Part shown: positions 25,465 through 38,500 of the stretch, piece by piece | Layout of the letters: every line of letters starts with the position of its first letter | How positions within the stretch are numbered: the first letter of the stretch is position 1 | Assembly: GCF_018873765.1 (NCBI RefSeq) | Contig: NW_025317459.1 | Coordinates: 30,384 to 94,383, forward strand | DNA from: Telopea speciosissima | Lineage: Eukaryota; Streptophyta; Magnoliopsida; Proteales; Proteaceae | Length of the DNA stretch: 64,000 bases | Reading direction: 5' to 3' | Position numbers and translations under genes: made by a program | The notes under the pieces: generated by a model | Databases searched by the model: none | Seen by the model: only the letters and a program-made list of their open reading frames with translations | What the model was told of the DNA's origin: nothing

Positions 25465-26714
25465 CCTGCAGTGGCGGGAGCTGGAGCGTCCAACACCACC
25501 CAGAGATCTCTCCACGGGGCCTTAGTAGCATCCAACGGTGTTAATTAATAATACTCGATTTAATCCCATTTGGCTCCCATCTTCCTCTCTCACCCTACGA
25601 ACCCGACCCGAGACAACGAAAACTGCACCCGTTCTTTATCTTTTTCTTTCTTCTTCTTCAACCACCGCTCCGCTGTGCACACAACCACCCCACCACCGCT
25701 GCAACCTCCGACCTCCCCACTACTTGTCTAAGCAATCCATGTGTAATACCAGCGGTGGCAGCAAACCTCTGACCACCCCACATCATCAACGCACCCCCCT
25801 CTCTCTCTCTCTCTCTCACTTGCCGTTGGTAGCTTCTCTTAAAATCTTTTCTCTCTTCAGTTTCTCATTTTAGCTTACTAGTTTTGCTTCATCGCTTGGC
25901 TTTTGGCTTCAGGAATTTGTTCGTTTGAGTATACCCCACTTCGATTCAAGCAACCACGATGAGCCCAGTGGCAGATATCAACGGGAACTTGGCTTCAACC
26001 ATGAACCACTTGTTCACAATCCCAACCCCATCGCTACTGTGATTTTGTTTTCCATCAATTCAAAGGCAAAAATTGGGATTTGTTTTTCCCATTTCATAAG
26101 AGATTGTTTGATTTCGAAAAGGGAAAGAATGGCTCCAAGGCGAGCGAGGAAGGAGGTGGTGAAGACGACAACAACGAAAGTGGTTGCAGAGAGTGTGGAA
26201 GTCGCTGTGCTTACAACCCGCATCAGAGCGGCAATACCCACCAAAGAGCCCTTAAAGATCGCAATGGAATTACCAAAAAAAAAAAAAAAAAAAAAAAAAG
26301 ATCGCAATGGAACAGAGCATTGAAGAAGAGACGAATAACCAGGTGATCAAAAGAAGATAAGCAGGCGCCTCAAAACCTGAAGCTGCGGTTGGGCATGGAG
26401 AGGAAGGGAAGGGAACAAGAAAGAGAGGAAGATGCCCTCCCTTGAAATGCCCTCCCTTGACAACAGCTTTGCAGGTGTGTAGTAGGATCTTTCGAACATT
26501 TTGCAACTTCTCTATTCCTTTTCCCCTGGCTATCTCCTTTTTTCCACGACGGTGCAGTTTTCGTTGTTCGGGTCGGGTTCGTAGGGTGAGGGAGGAAGAT
26601 GGGAACCAAATGGGATTAAACCTGAATATTATTAATTAACACCGTTGGATGCTACTAAGGGCACGTGGAGAGATCTCTGGGGATGCTGGACTCTCCAGCT
26701 CCCGCCACTGCAGG
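25465..26714. mobile_element. Mutator-like element with about 170-bp terminal inverted repeats
   Basis: The left end, CCTGCAGTGGCGGGAGCTGG, is matched by the reverse complement of the right end (26714 inward). The match continues through AGAGATCTCTCCACG, AGTAGCATCCAACGGTG, TTAATTAATAAT and CCCACTAC-adjacent text to GAAAACTGCACC, giving arms of about 25465-25636 and 26543-26714. Long inverted termini around a short interior are typical of MULEs. No convincing 9-bp duplication was found in the flanks. No transposase is present, so it is non-autonomous. Confidence 0.75.
26129..26323 (+). CDS. Short basic ORF inside the MULE
   Basis: Starts MAPRRARKEVVKTTTTKV, continues with VAVLTTRIRAAIPTKE and runs into a poly-lysine stretch encoded by a poly(A) run (26275-26299). 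The basic MAPRR... start looks like the N-terminus of a chromatin-type protein, but I do not recognise it. Because it is the only open frame between MULE termini, a captured gene fragment (Pack-MULE) is possible. The poly(A) run could also mean a retroposed insert within the element. Function is not assigned. Confidence 0.3.
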   Translation: MAPRRARKEVVKTTTTKVVAESVEVAVLTTRIRAAIPTKEPLKIAMELPKKKKKKKKDRNGTEH

Positions 26715-27042
26715 GACACTATACAGCATAGGGATTACAAATTAAGTTTTGGCAGAACTAATATCAAAGTTCCTCAGGTTTGAATTACAAATTCAAATTG
26801 AATATTGAATTTACTTTACAGTGAGGGTTTCAAAGTTTTGATCGAACTCGGTGTATTTCATTTGACTAGGGCATAAATACAAACTCATTTTTCACTCGGA
26901 CCGAGTCTAATCATTTTTTAAACTAGTCTAGTAGACATGAGTCACATGACTCTTAGATCAGTTTTTGGTATTTTTTGATTCAACTTGGGTGACTTGCCCA
27001 AGTCAAAACCTGATTTTCTTCCACCTATGTTATGGACGTGAA
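26715..27042. other. No gene recognised
   Basis: AT-rich spacer between the MULE and the LINE-like insertion. Nothing recognised. Confidence 0.55.
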
Positions 27043-27055
27043 TTCCACTCCTCCC

Positions 27056-27540
27056 AATCCTGTTGTGCACTCATACCAATCCTGTTCAAGGATTTTGCCA
27101 CAAGCTCCTGGCCCTCCACCACCGGCACCACCGACCATACGCTTTGGGAAAGTGTTGGTCGGAGAGAGTGGGGATCACATAAGATGTGTCTTTTGTGGTA
27201 ATCCCATGGTCATGACTGACATGGACACCCCCTCTTGTCGCCCTGTTCTTTTTGGCAATTTTTTGGCCTAATCTTTTGGCACATTTGTGCATGCGCTCAA
27301 TATTAGCTATATCTACAACTGTTTACCTAGGGAAGTGGCTGAGACCCATCCCCTAGCTTGGACAACCCAGTCAATGGCATGTGAGACCGGATCGATTTCC
27401 ACTCCTTGGTATTGGATACCATATATCTATACCTTGTGTTTATCATGCTATCTATCTGTCTTATGTATTTAGTTTTTCTTTTCTTGGCGTTGGGTGCGCA
27501 TGAATGAATAGCCTTCTTTCTACCAAAAAAAAAAAAAAAA
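27056..27540 (+). mobile_element. 5'-truncated LINE-like retroposon with poly(A)
   Basis: A 485-bp insert ends in a poly(A) run (27524-27540) and is flanked by a 13-bp direct repeat, TTCCACTCCTCCC, at 27043-27055 and 27541-27553. That combination marks target-primed reverse transcription. The last bases before the A-run (GAATAGCCTTCTTTCTACC) look like a LINE 3' end. The body codes for nothing recognisable in full. Confidence 0.65.
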
Positions 27541-27559
27541 TTCCACTCCTCCCCCCCCA

Positions 27560-28347
27560 CCCCAAAAAAAACAGTCATATTCATTACAATTTAATTACAG
27601 AAATGCCATTAGGTGTCATCCCATGCCATGACTAGTTCTCAAGGCCCACCCTATATCACGACTGTAGACCGTACAAACAGTGTTGGATGAAACGTTTGTG
27701 ACAACATGACTTAGTATCTTGTGGATTTTCTCTAGGGTATACCAAGCTGACAAATCAATAAAGGGGTGACGTGGCAATTCAACCATTGTATAGATAGTGG
27801 AACATGTGGATTAGGCCAACTGTATTTCAAGCCAAACTCAATCAGTATCAACTTGAGCAAGACAAACCACAGCCCGACCAAAACGGACCAAGAAGTCCAA
27901 GGCTTGGAGTGGGATTTTCAATCAATGGGCCAAGCCTTGGCCTGCTAAGTCCTGGAGCCAGAGATTAGGCTGGGTTCGGTTAGGGTTGAGTCTAAGCATA
28001 CTGTATTGCACAAGTTTCTCCTTCACGGCCTCAAATATCAGTGACAATTCAGGCATACTGTACACATCATTGTTCATTTGATAAGTTTCAACATGGAAGG
28101 ATACTGCCATGTTGAGTTACAAAGCTTTGAAAATGGTTGAAAACTCAAAACTCCAAATTTGGTTCAAACTTGAAGAAAACTATACAACTGAAGAAACTAT
28201 AATTCTGTTGTGAGGTACACCCCTTCTCTAGATCCTGAAATTCATTTTCATAGGTTTAAATGATGGAAAATAATAATTCACTTTCAATGATATTAAAAAC
28301 CAAAATGGTGTAACAAAGTCTCAAGGTAAATAAATATCTCTAAACCC
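27560..28347. other. 3' flank of the F-box gene
   Basis: Downstream of the minus-strand F-box gene, so the start of this stretch (28347 downward) should hold its 3' UTR. No second gene is seen. Confidence 0.5.
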
Positions 28348-29520
28348 TTACCGAAAGAATGGCCACTTGGGTCCAATGTACATCAATTCTTCTTCCTTGA
28401 TCTTGACATTTCCCCTTATATACTTGAACAACTCTATTGCAGTGACAGTAACACAACAACACCGATGCATGTACAAGACTGAGAGGCGGTTGCATCCGTC
28501 TCTTAAAGCTTGGAACCCTCGATCACATAAATTCCGACACCTGTTTACATGTAGGATCTCCAAGTTATGACAATTAAACCCTACTGCCTCCCATCCAGAA
28601 AGCTTGACCTCATGACATAGTGCTAGATTCCACTCATGAAGTGCTGGACACCCTTTGGCTATGGCCACAACTGATTCATCACTCACACTCCTGCACATTC
28701 GAAGGTTAAGGATTCGAAGCCTCATGGCAAATCCTGCCCCTATCGCAGCCAATCCATCCCCACGAATGCAACTACTAAGAGCAGAAACATTCAGGTACTC
28801 GAGTCCTCCTCCACTAACAACACCCAATATGCCCTCAGGGTCAAGCTTACAAGAATCAGCTTCCAAAAAAGTCAAAGCCTGTGAACATCCTTTAAAACCA
28901 ATGCCAAAGATGTTCCTACAAAATGAGATCTTTACAGCCTGGATTTCGTGACATTCTCGTGAGAGAGCTCTAATTCCAATATCTGAAATAAGTGAACAAT
29001 ATGAGAGATTGACATCTTTCAAGGCCTTGCAAGCTTTAACTAGGATTTCTAACCCAACATCAGTAATGCTACATCGGTAGAGACTAATGGATGTCAAAGA
29101 GGGACATCCAGTAGCCACTAGAGAGAGTCCATTATCTGTGATACCAAAACAGCAGTCTAGATATAGGGATTGCAAATTTGATCCAAAATATTGTAACGGA
29201 TTTAGACCTGAATCTGGTAGCTCTGTGCACCCAGATAGGGACAATGAGCTGAGCTGTTGGAAGCGGGAAAGTAGTCTATATAAATGGAAGGAGTTGATAT
29301 TAGGCACAACTTGAGACAACGGGGAGAGGTTAGGAATGGTTAAAGAACAATAAAATTGTAAGGATTGACGACCAAAATTTTGAATCTGAAGCCAACGATG
29401 ACAAGTCAAGCCAAATGAATTGCGATCAGTGTCACTTTCCAACTTCCGAAAAATGGCAAGGAGGCAATCCTCAGGGAGGTCCACAATGGAGATTCGATTG
29501 TCATCGCAGGGAAATTCCAT
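28348..29520 (-). CDS. FBL12: F-box/LRR-repeat protein 12-like (FBL12)
   Basis: An intact 390-residue protein. The F-box is at residues 10-45: ISIVDLPEDCLLAIFRKLES and then RNSFGLTCHRWLQIQNFGR. About ten cysteine-containing leucine-rich repeats follow, e.g. LSSLSLSGCTELPDSGL, LQSLYLDCCFGITDNGL, LKDVNLSYCSLISDIGI, LRILNLRMCRSVSDESV and LEILHVNRCRNLCDRGF, ending MYIGPKWPFFR. Length, repeat order and C-terminus fit Arabidopsis F-box/LRR 12 (about 395 residues). Such proteins are substrate receptors of SCF ubiquitin ligases: the F-box binds the SKP1-like subunit and the LRRs bind the target. The start at 29520 precedes the F-box by a normal distance. It is a single exon and begins 12 nt after the stop of the At4g08330-like ORF, in the same frame, so its own 5' UTR would overlap that gene. 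Confidence 0.92.
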   Translation of the reverse strand: MEFPCDDNRISIVDLPEDCLLAIFRKLESDTDRNSFGLTCHRWLQIQNFGRQSLQFYCSLTIPNLSPLSQVVPNINSFHLYRLLSRFQQLSSLSLSGCTELPDSGLNPLQYFGSNLQSLYLDCCFGITDNGLSLVATGCPSLTSISLYRCSITDVGLEILVKACKALKDVNLSYCSLISDIGIRALSRECHEIQAVKISFCRNIFGIGFKGCSQALTFLEADSCKLDPEGILGVVSGGGLEYLNVSALSSCIRGDGLAAIGAGFAMRLRILNLRMCRSVSDESVVAIAKGCPALHEWNLALCHEVKLSGWEAVGFNCHNLEILHVNRCRNLCDRGFQALRDGCNRLSVLYMHRCCCVTVTAIELFKYIRGNVKIKEEELMYIGPKWPFFR

Positions 29521-29532
29521 GATGCTTCTTAA

Positions 29533-32500
29533 TCACTCTTCTGAAGGTTGTAAAGCTCGAATTTTTATTGTGAACTTCTTGAAAGAAGCTCCCGATGAGG
29601 TGGGAGAGTCAAAACCACAAAGTGCAGGTGGTGAGTCTCCGTATCCATAGCCAATAAGTACTCCACATTTCCGACAGTGTAGTTTGGTTTTTGAACGATA
29701 ACGGCCCCAAGAGACAGGAAGGCAATTTACCTCATCAACTTGTGTGAATCGACTAAGGTCGATCGAAAGAAAAGAGATGAAACCTTTCTTGATGGATTTA
29801 CGATAGCCAGAGCCAATGCTGGAGGTGATACGGTTAGAAGAAGTCAAGTTCAAAGGGTAACCACAAGACCCACAGCTGCAAAGGTGGGGTGGGGGGGGGG
29901 GGAAGAAGAAAATAGTGTTGTTTTAGTTTCTGTATTCCATGTGAATGTGCAAGTAAAGATGATCGTTTCTAATAAGAGAAGCAATAGAAAAAGGAAATAC
30001 CAATTAAATGGCACTATAAAAGCAGAGTATGTGCTCATGTAGGTGTACAGAATATTAGTCAAGCTCCATCCAACAAAAAAAAAAACAAATATACATACGC
30101 ACAAACATATAAAAGTTAGAAAAGAAAAGTATCTTCCAGTAGACATGTAACTGACATACAAAAGCAAGAAAATGATATAAATGTTTGAAAAGAAAATAAT
30201 ATGGACGAGGAAAAGTGAAAAGGGAAAACATGCAATCTAACAAAGGTCCTTGCATCCATAGTTGTCACGGCGTCACGGCGATCCAAGTCGGTGGAGGGGT
30301 GTCACGTCGATATATCGACATGTCGCCCGCCATGGCGTTGCCATGGCGAGCATGTCGACCATGTTTTATTTTTTATTTTCTCTATTTTTAATGTGTTAAT
30401 AGATGTATACTCAAGCCATGTTTTATTTTTTCTCTATTGTTTCTCAAGTTTTAAGAAGAAAATTCAGAAATCGAAGAAGAAATCGAAGAGGGAAAGAAGA
30501 AATCGAAAGAAATCGAAGAGGGAAAGAAGACAGGAAGAAGAAATCGAAGAGGGAAAGAAGACAGGAAGAAGAAATCGAAAGAAATTGAAGAGGAAAAGAA
30601 GAAATCGAAGAGGGAAGAAGAAATCGAAGACAGGAAGAAGAAATCGAAGAGGAAAGAGAGTCGGAAAAGAAATCAAGAGGGTCGCCATGGCGTAGGTCGC
30701 CATGCAGCTCTCTCCAGGCCCAGGACGCCATGACAACTATGCTTGCATCACTAAGAGAAAACACACATTTCATTAAGTAGACCAGATCATTACATTCCCT
30801 ACTTCAAATTTAGCACTTACATGTGTGTTGAGACATTACACATGTTTCAAGTATGTTTTTGGTAATTCCCACCTGTGGCATAGGTGAAAAAGATTATTCT
30901 ATTGGACTTTCTAACCTCACTCTTAAGCTTCATAGTGTGCAGGATTTTTGTCTTTGCAATGATTTGTGGGTTGTCCAACTTCTCTCTATGGAAAATCTTC
31001 TAGTTTGGTCAACCATCTTTTGGCAGCAAGTGGCATTGCTCTTGGACTATCATTTGCCCTTGTGTAAGTCCAACCCCTAGGCATAGAGTGTTCCAACACT
31101 CCGACATGTGGTGGCAACTTCAACAATTATATATTCAGAACCCTACTGTAAGACCACTTTGTGGCATGAAGTTAAGAATCTGAATTGTCAAGTCGAGCTT
31201 CCTTCAGTAAGACCAACAAGGAGATACGTCAGAGCTCAAGTGGACACACATCAAGAAGGCGTACTCAAGACTTAGGATATTCACTTAAATTAATTTACTT
31301 TTAGTATCCTAAGATGTAGTGTGATTCTCCAACTTGGACTCGAAGACTCATTGGACTTGGTCACCTAGGTCCCCGAACTGACCTTATTGGTATTTGGTAT
31401 ACCTAGACATGGGGTTTTTGGGGAAAATGGCCAAGGAAAACATTTAGCATAAAATTGGGTAATTTGACTTAATATTGGCCTAAACATATGAGGGCCATAA
31501 GACAAATTTCCAGGGTTTAAACAAACCAAAAGTCTAACCGGCCAATGTTTCCCGAGTGCAGCCTGAAAACCATCACGTTGCTGGTCGGGCTGTCTGTCTG
31601 AATGGCCAGTCAGACTACCGATCAACCGGCAACCAACCGGTTTCTGTAACAGCCATAAAACAGCTAGTTTTTTGACAGCATTACTCATAGAGGTCCACCA
31701 CCTACATGTCCCAGTCGACTAGCACTGCAAAAAATAGTCATTGGGCCCCATTTTTGGCCAATCAGTTGGGGTTCCTTTAACCTCTTTAAAAGGGGATTTT
31801 GGGAGTCTTTTAAACCAACTTTTGCACTTCAATTGGAATATCATATTGATGCAGATTCATCACCGAAATGGGTTTATTTTATTAGGAATAAGTCTAGGGT
31901 TGGGTTATATGCATGTTGGGCTTTTGATCCCATGGGTTTTTTTTTATGTAATAGGCCACTTTTATGGACCTAAAATATGGGTACTTAGGATACATACGGG
32001 ATTAGCTGTTTTAATTCCTTAGTTTTATTTTTTTGTAATTAGTGGTCATGAGACAACTTAAGTGGTCATGTGATGTAAGTTGGGTTGGATTAGGGCTCTA
32101 TAAGTCCAACCATGTTTTGAGTCTATTTCTTTTAGTATTTTAGTTTCCTAGTCAGTTTAAGTTACCTAATAGGTTAAGGATTGGGTTAGGCTTTTCCTTT
32201 TTAGAGTAGGAGTATATTTTTGAGTCTTTTATATAAGGTTGTAAGGGGGGCAATTAGGGAACACGAATTTGATGAATAAAAACTCAGCTTTATGCTTGCT
32301 ACCTTTGCTCCATCGTGAGTGTGCCTAATGAGTAATATCAAGGTTGCCTTGTAAGTAATATCAAGGTGAAGGGATTGGTGGATCTCCAATCGACTCCTTG
32401 TATCTTGTAGATCGGGAGACCCCATTGCTCATCTTCAAAGCTGCTGCCATTAAAGATCAGTGTTCAAGTAAGTACTTTACACTTTCACCAATCACCCTTC

Positions 32501-35500
32501 TTCTCCTAATCCTCTAAACCTAGCCCCATTGATCACCATTGCCAATACTCAATCATTACTACCTTACTCATCCACCATTAAAAACATAGATCCATTAGAA
32601 CCCTAAAACCTACAACTATTCTTCTTCTCTTCTAGAAGGTCACATGCGAGGTGATTTTCGCGAGAATTCTGTCTAGCCAAATCTAACCGTTAGAACCTGC
32701 TAAAATTTTGATCGAATCTTCCTCAAACCCTAAGAGAGACTCGATCCAAATTTCAGAACTATCAACCCAAACGATTGTGTGAAATTACACTTTTACCCCT
32801 CTCTCCTCTACTAGGAAACCTCCATAACTCCAGATTTAACCATTTGATTTAGCTGTAACTTTCAGCATATATTCCCCTCCACCCTACCCACACTCAACCT
32901 AAATATTAATTCCATTCAACCCCCTAATTTCCTGTTATTATAAACCCTAGATTCCATCATCTTCCACCTTTCAAAACCCTAATCCTAGTTGCTGCCCAAT
33001 TACATCTAAACTACTTCTACGCATCCAAAACCAATAAAATCTAGTTCATTAGACTCCCCTAAACCTGCCTAGCTTTACCATATAAGATACTTATCCATTA
33101 CCCTAATCCTAACCCTAAACTTGACCTACAACTCTAATTCTGTCCCATCGAACCAACAGCTCAACAGGTCCTGGATGTCTGGCTCCTAGTAGGTCTCCTA
33201 CCTATTTAGGACTACATTACATATTTGAGCCTTAGAGCCCAAACTTGTGAGAATCATCAATTGTTCTTTCATTTGTATACTTGCCTTTTAGAGGTTTCTT
33301 TGCACTTCAATCGTATACTAGGCTTTTGAGCCTTTGTTTCTTTATTCTTCGTTGGAAGAGTGATGCAAGGGTTGTCAATGGTGTGCCTAGCAAAACCACT
33401 TGCTTTAGGTGTGAGCCTAAACACTTGGGTTATTGTTGAACCCGGGAAAAACATCGTGAAGGCTTGATCAATGCCATTGGGAAATTGATCGGTTTAATGG
33501 AAAGTCCAGGGGTGGAATCTCTTGGTAATGGACATAGGCAAGTTGCCGAACCACTCTAAATTTATTGTCTCCTCGTTGTCTCTTTCCTTCCTTCTCAATT
33601 GTACTTCACACAATTTATTACAAAGAGTTTCATTTATTGAGTTGGGTAATTGAGATTTTGATTTGGTCATTTATTGTTCCATACCCAATTTACCCCCCTC
33701 TTGGTTTGCCTCAAACCTACAATGTGATCTTATTTGTTATCTATTTTTGTTTCAAAGGAACTGTGTCATGCAAAGGATAGTTTCTGAATGCAAACCAGTA
33801 TCTATGCCAGAATAATTTAGTAGAAACCAGTTTACAGCAGGATCTTAAAACAACCAGATTTAAAAGAAAGTTTATAACAGAATACAGTAGTCTAGGAATG
33901 GTCCCAAAGTAAAATCAATTACCCAATTCTATCAACAGATTCAGCCAGTAAAATTTGAGCAAATCTAATATCAGAATTAGAAGTTTCAAAGGAATCCTAG
34001 TGCTACTAGGATTTCAGGCAGCAGGTCTAGAACGCTTAGGTTCAATCAGAATTTTGTATAACTAAGAACAAAACTTCAGAGAATGGACTACCAGGAACTC
34101 AACTCTCAAATTCTAGCAAAATCAAAACAGTACTTTATGAGATATTAAGAAGAATAGGACTGAATTTGAACTAAAAAACAGGGGTGTCGCAGGGGTAAGA
34201 AACTGATAGAAATTATACCTGCAAGGTTGAAACAGAAATATAGATAGGATAAACAGCCAAAGAATCCATCTATGCCCACTTAGAATCCACCAAGCAGACT
34301 ACTGAACACAGCAGCAACAGCTGAATCCACAGCAACAAAATTTCAAAATAACTGAAAGCTATATTTCATAAATTTGTGAAGCCATATGCCACTAAATCTA
34401 TATATAGAACTCCTAAATTGACTCTTTAATACACCTAAACCGATTTGAAATTCAAACTACTACTTGGAATAGTCAAATCAGACTAGAATTTAATCTGGAC
34501 TCAAATCCCTAATAATTCTAGGACTCGACTTGGCTAACTTCTAACATAAAAAGCAACAAACTAATCCTATTTGACTAATTTCGTAGTCCTAGCTTGTTTC
34601 AATATTTTAGGCCCATTAAAGTGGTCTATTACAATGAAAACCCAAAGGACCAAAGACCCAACATGTATAGAACCCAACCCAAGGGCTTATGTCCTCTTAA
34701 ATAAGCCCACTTTTCTGATTATCTACATTGATTCCCACCTGTTGAAAAAATAAAAAAACCCATCCTCCAGTTTTGCAGTGCGGTAGAATTAGAACCACAA
34801 GATCAGCATCAACCTTCAATCCAAAAAAATATTCTGTCTTGTCATGAACAATAAGAATATAGCCAGTAATGCATGGAACCTTCTCATCGAAGTAGTGATG
34901 AGGTATCAAGAGCTCAAAAAAATATGTGATAGCAAGAACAATATCTTGAATATTCATGACTTTATAATGATCATTATTTAAGTCGTTACATGCAATAGAT
35001 TTGATCCTCAACCATAGGACTGTCTTCTTTATCCATTAGATCAGCAACAACGTTGTTTTCCTAAATATAATTTTCTTTGTTTAGAACCTCTTCCTTGGAT
35101 ACTATAATCATTGCATCATCTTTGTCTTACTGTCTTCTTTAACTTCAGCAATACCTTCAACTTTATCTTCAACTGTAGGCTCTTGCTCTTTAAGTGAAGA
35201 AAAATATTCTGCTTTGCAAAGGAACTGATTTTCTACTTGAGTCACTGATTGTTTTATAATTGCCCATCTCCTTCTCACATTCAAAATCCACATCAGACTT
35301 GTCTATAGATTGAATCCTCCATAATTAAATCTTCTATCACAGGCTCCTTTTCTTTGACAATTTCTTTCCCTTCTTCCTATGGTAGTGCTAAGATCTTCAT
35401 GCATTTGTCTTCCTACTTCTTTTTAGCTTTTAGTGCCTTCCTTCTTGCCCTTTCATCTGGTATGTTGTTAGGATTGAATTTAATAAACTTCCCTTGAACT

Positions 35501-38500
35501 TGGAGGGCAGGCCTTGGTGCAACGGTAAGGTTTTGCTCCATTGTGACCAAGTGGTCACGGGTTCAAGTCTGGAAACAGCCTCTCTGTGAAAGCAGGGGTA
35601 AGGCTGCGTACATTATGACCCCACCCCAGACCCCGCAGTGGCGGGAGCCTCGTGCACTGGGTACGCCCCTTTTTTTTCCCTTCAACTTGAAGATGAATTG
35701 ATTATTTATGCCTCCAACCAACACATCATTGTCATACATCCATAGTCAGTCCAATAGTACATCTGTCAAATTCATCAGTATCAAATCACACCATACCACC
35801 TTTTCTATGCCTGGAACTTTAATGGAACAGAACACCTCTGATTTACTTCTAAGGTGTTTCCATTAAGGAGACGGACTTTGTTGTGGATGCTTTTCCATAG
35901 GTAACTTAGTGATGCAATTGCTTGGGTCACTAGGGTTAATTAGGAGTTACTTTATTTTAATATTTTATTCATGTTGACAGATTCATAGGAGTTAGTTGGA
36001 GGTTGAGTTTAAGTGAATTTTGAATTCTGTTTCAGTTTTAGACTACGATTGGGAAGTTAGTTTGAGCCTATATATGGTGTAATCCTTCAATTGAAAGGTA
36101 GTGTAGAATTGAATGAAATTTTTATATTTTCAAAAGTTGCTGCTGTAGGGCTGGCGCTGATCGTTCATACTTTCTTCTTCCTCACTCTCACTATCCTTTC
36201 TCAATTCAAGTCTGATATTTCATTTTCTCAGGTGCAATTAGTCTTCCCTTCTTTATCATTCATTCTTCTTTTATTACTTCTATTCTACCATTCAATCCAA
36301 GTTGATGTCAGCACCCTGCTACTGTTCCTCTTCATTCCTACTGCTAGTTGTAATATACAAATGGAATTGAGTGACTTACCAACCAATCACACAAAGTTGG
36401 TTTGCCCTGAGAATTTGGGCATCAGGTCATCACCCTAGGGCAACCTCAAACCTAGGTGCTTGTTCCTAAAAACAGTTTCTGCCGTGAGAAATTTCCTTGC
36501 AACCAGAACAAAATTCTACCTTACCACCAAGTCAAGTTTCAGCAGATTTCCTTTGAATTTAAAGTTGTTGTATCCTTCAATTGCTTGCTAAAATCAACAG
36601 ATCTCAAGATTCCGACACGACCTCCCCCTAAAGTTTTAGCATGATCAGTACACTACTTCATGAGTTCGACCACCTGAACCCATCCTGGTTTACCGCCCTG
36701 CTTCAGTCAAGAGGTTGAAGACAGCCTCGCACGATATGTATTAAACCTTTTTTTTTTTTAGAAAGGATATGTATTAAACCTTATTATCGATATTTACAAC
36801 CAAGCCACTTTAATCCTTAGTTTATTCCATTCATTCCCCTCCCGTATTATAATTTCCAGAAATAACCCAATTTAAACACTTGATTCCAGTTAAACCCTAT
36901 TCTGTTTCTCTTTACTTATCGGTCTTGAGCTTCAGCATATTTACAGTTTTGCCCTTAAACTCTTTAATTGAATTATTTACTCTTCTTGTGGACCCATAAC
37001 GATTCCAAAGGAGGGTGGTTTTGTTATCCAGGATTGCATTAATTGGTATAGAGTCGAAATTCTTGCAGCTATTCGAACCATGACAGGACCCCCTCATATC
37101 ACCAACCCTGAGCTCCACAAGTTGTACAAAGAATTACAAGAAAACCAGTAGTGAATTGAAACGAAGTTTGATAAGTTCATGGCAGAAACCTTGGCTGTGT
37201 GGGAATAGACCCACAAAACTTTCACTGACATTTTTGGTTATGTGAGGAGATTCAACAGGCAAAATGATGTAGGACCATCGACACTGGTTCCCAATTTGAT
37301 ACTTTATGGATTGCAGATATGCCTCCAAGACAGCAACCCAAGCCAATTATTCCCCAAGATGTCACAAGAAAGTTCTCAGACAAGGATTATGGCAACAAGG
37401 TTGAGATTCCAAAGTTCGACAGCAAGATAAGAACTGAGGATTTCCTTGACTGGTTGACCAATGTAGGGAGGATTTTCTTCTACAAGTCCTTACCAGTCTC
37501 AGGCTGGTAGGGATGATTAGGACAGCTTAAGCCGGAGCCGGAGCTGATGTGCTTCATAGGCGAGACTCAGTATACTTATGCCACACAGGATGAGGACCAC
37601 AGTGCACTAGCCAACACACGTGCAGGGCCTGCAGGCTACTCAAGAGGTCTGCGTCACCAATTCATACCACCACCTAAGGAGGAGGATGATACCATGGAGT
37701 CCATGGACATCAATGTCAGGAGCTTGACTGACACTCTAGGAGGCATGAGTATAGAGGAGAGTAGTATGCATGGGGGGCAGTGGGGTACACCGTCATATGG
37801 ATATGGCACAGAGTGCACTTGTTCTGACTATAATCACTATATTGAGTATTGTAAGTTTGGGCAGGTTAGCTCTTCATCATCATTACCCTCTATCTCTAAG
37901 TATGAGGGTCAGTCACACACTGTGTCAAGTTTTGTGGACAGTATCTTCGGGTTCCTGGCCCGCCAGCAATACATGCCGATTTCAGTTCCACATACACCAG
38001 CAGTAGCAGTGTCTCTCGCTCGAGTTCTGCATGGTTCAGAGATCCATACCCTAGGTTAGGGTACCTCTAGTTTGTTGATGATTCAGTTTATATGGCTTCA
38101 GTGGATGACTTCAAGCGATTCTTCCGCCATAATATAACATGGCCGGCTTATGTAATACAGGTGGAGGTTAACTCGCTTCGGTAGTGGCAACTTGCTACTG
38201 GATTTGATCCATCCCGGCATTCGTTTCAATACTAGGAGTCTAGGACTCTAGGATGGGCATAGGGGTATGTTGCTTGTATTGTTGACTCCAATATATATAT
38301 ATATATATATATATATGACTCTTTGTAACAACAATGTTAGATGTATGATTTATGAAATGGTTTATAATTTGATGTCTTTTCCTTCTGTTTTAACTGTTTG
38401 GCAGCACGGGCCTTTAAACAGTGATCAAGGATATGGCGAAACACGAAATTGATTCGGTTGCCAAGGGTATCAACGCTTTTGGAGTCATTGATGAAACCAG

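Noticed and set aside
28367..29314. Plus-strand ORFs opposite FBL12
   Set aside because: Shadows of the F-box/LRR coding frame.
30291..30773. Charged repeat ORFs (RRNRRGKEE type)
   Set aside because: Product of the GAAGAAATCGAA-type tandem array inside a MITE; no sign of selection on the frame.
25465..35660. Shared GCAGTGGCGGGAGC between the MULE ends and the Au SINE
   Set aside because: Only about 14 nt and in unrelated contexts; probably chance or a common GC-rich motif.
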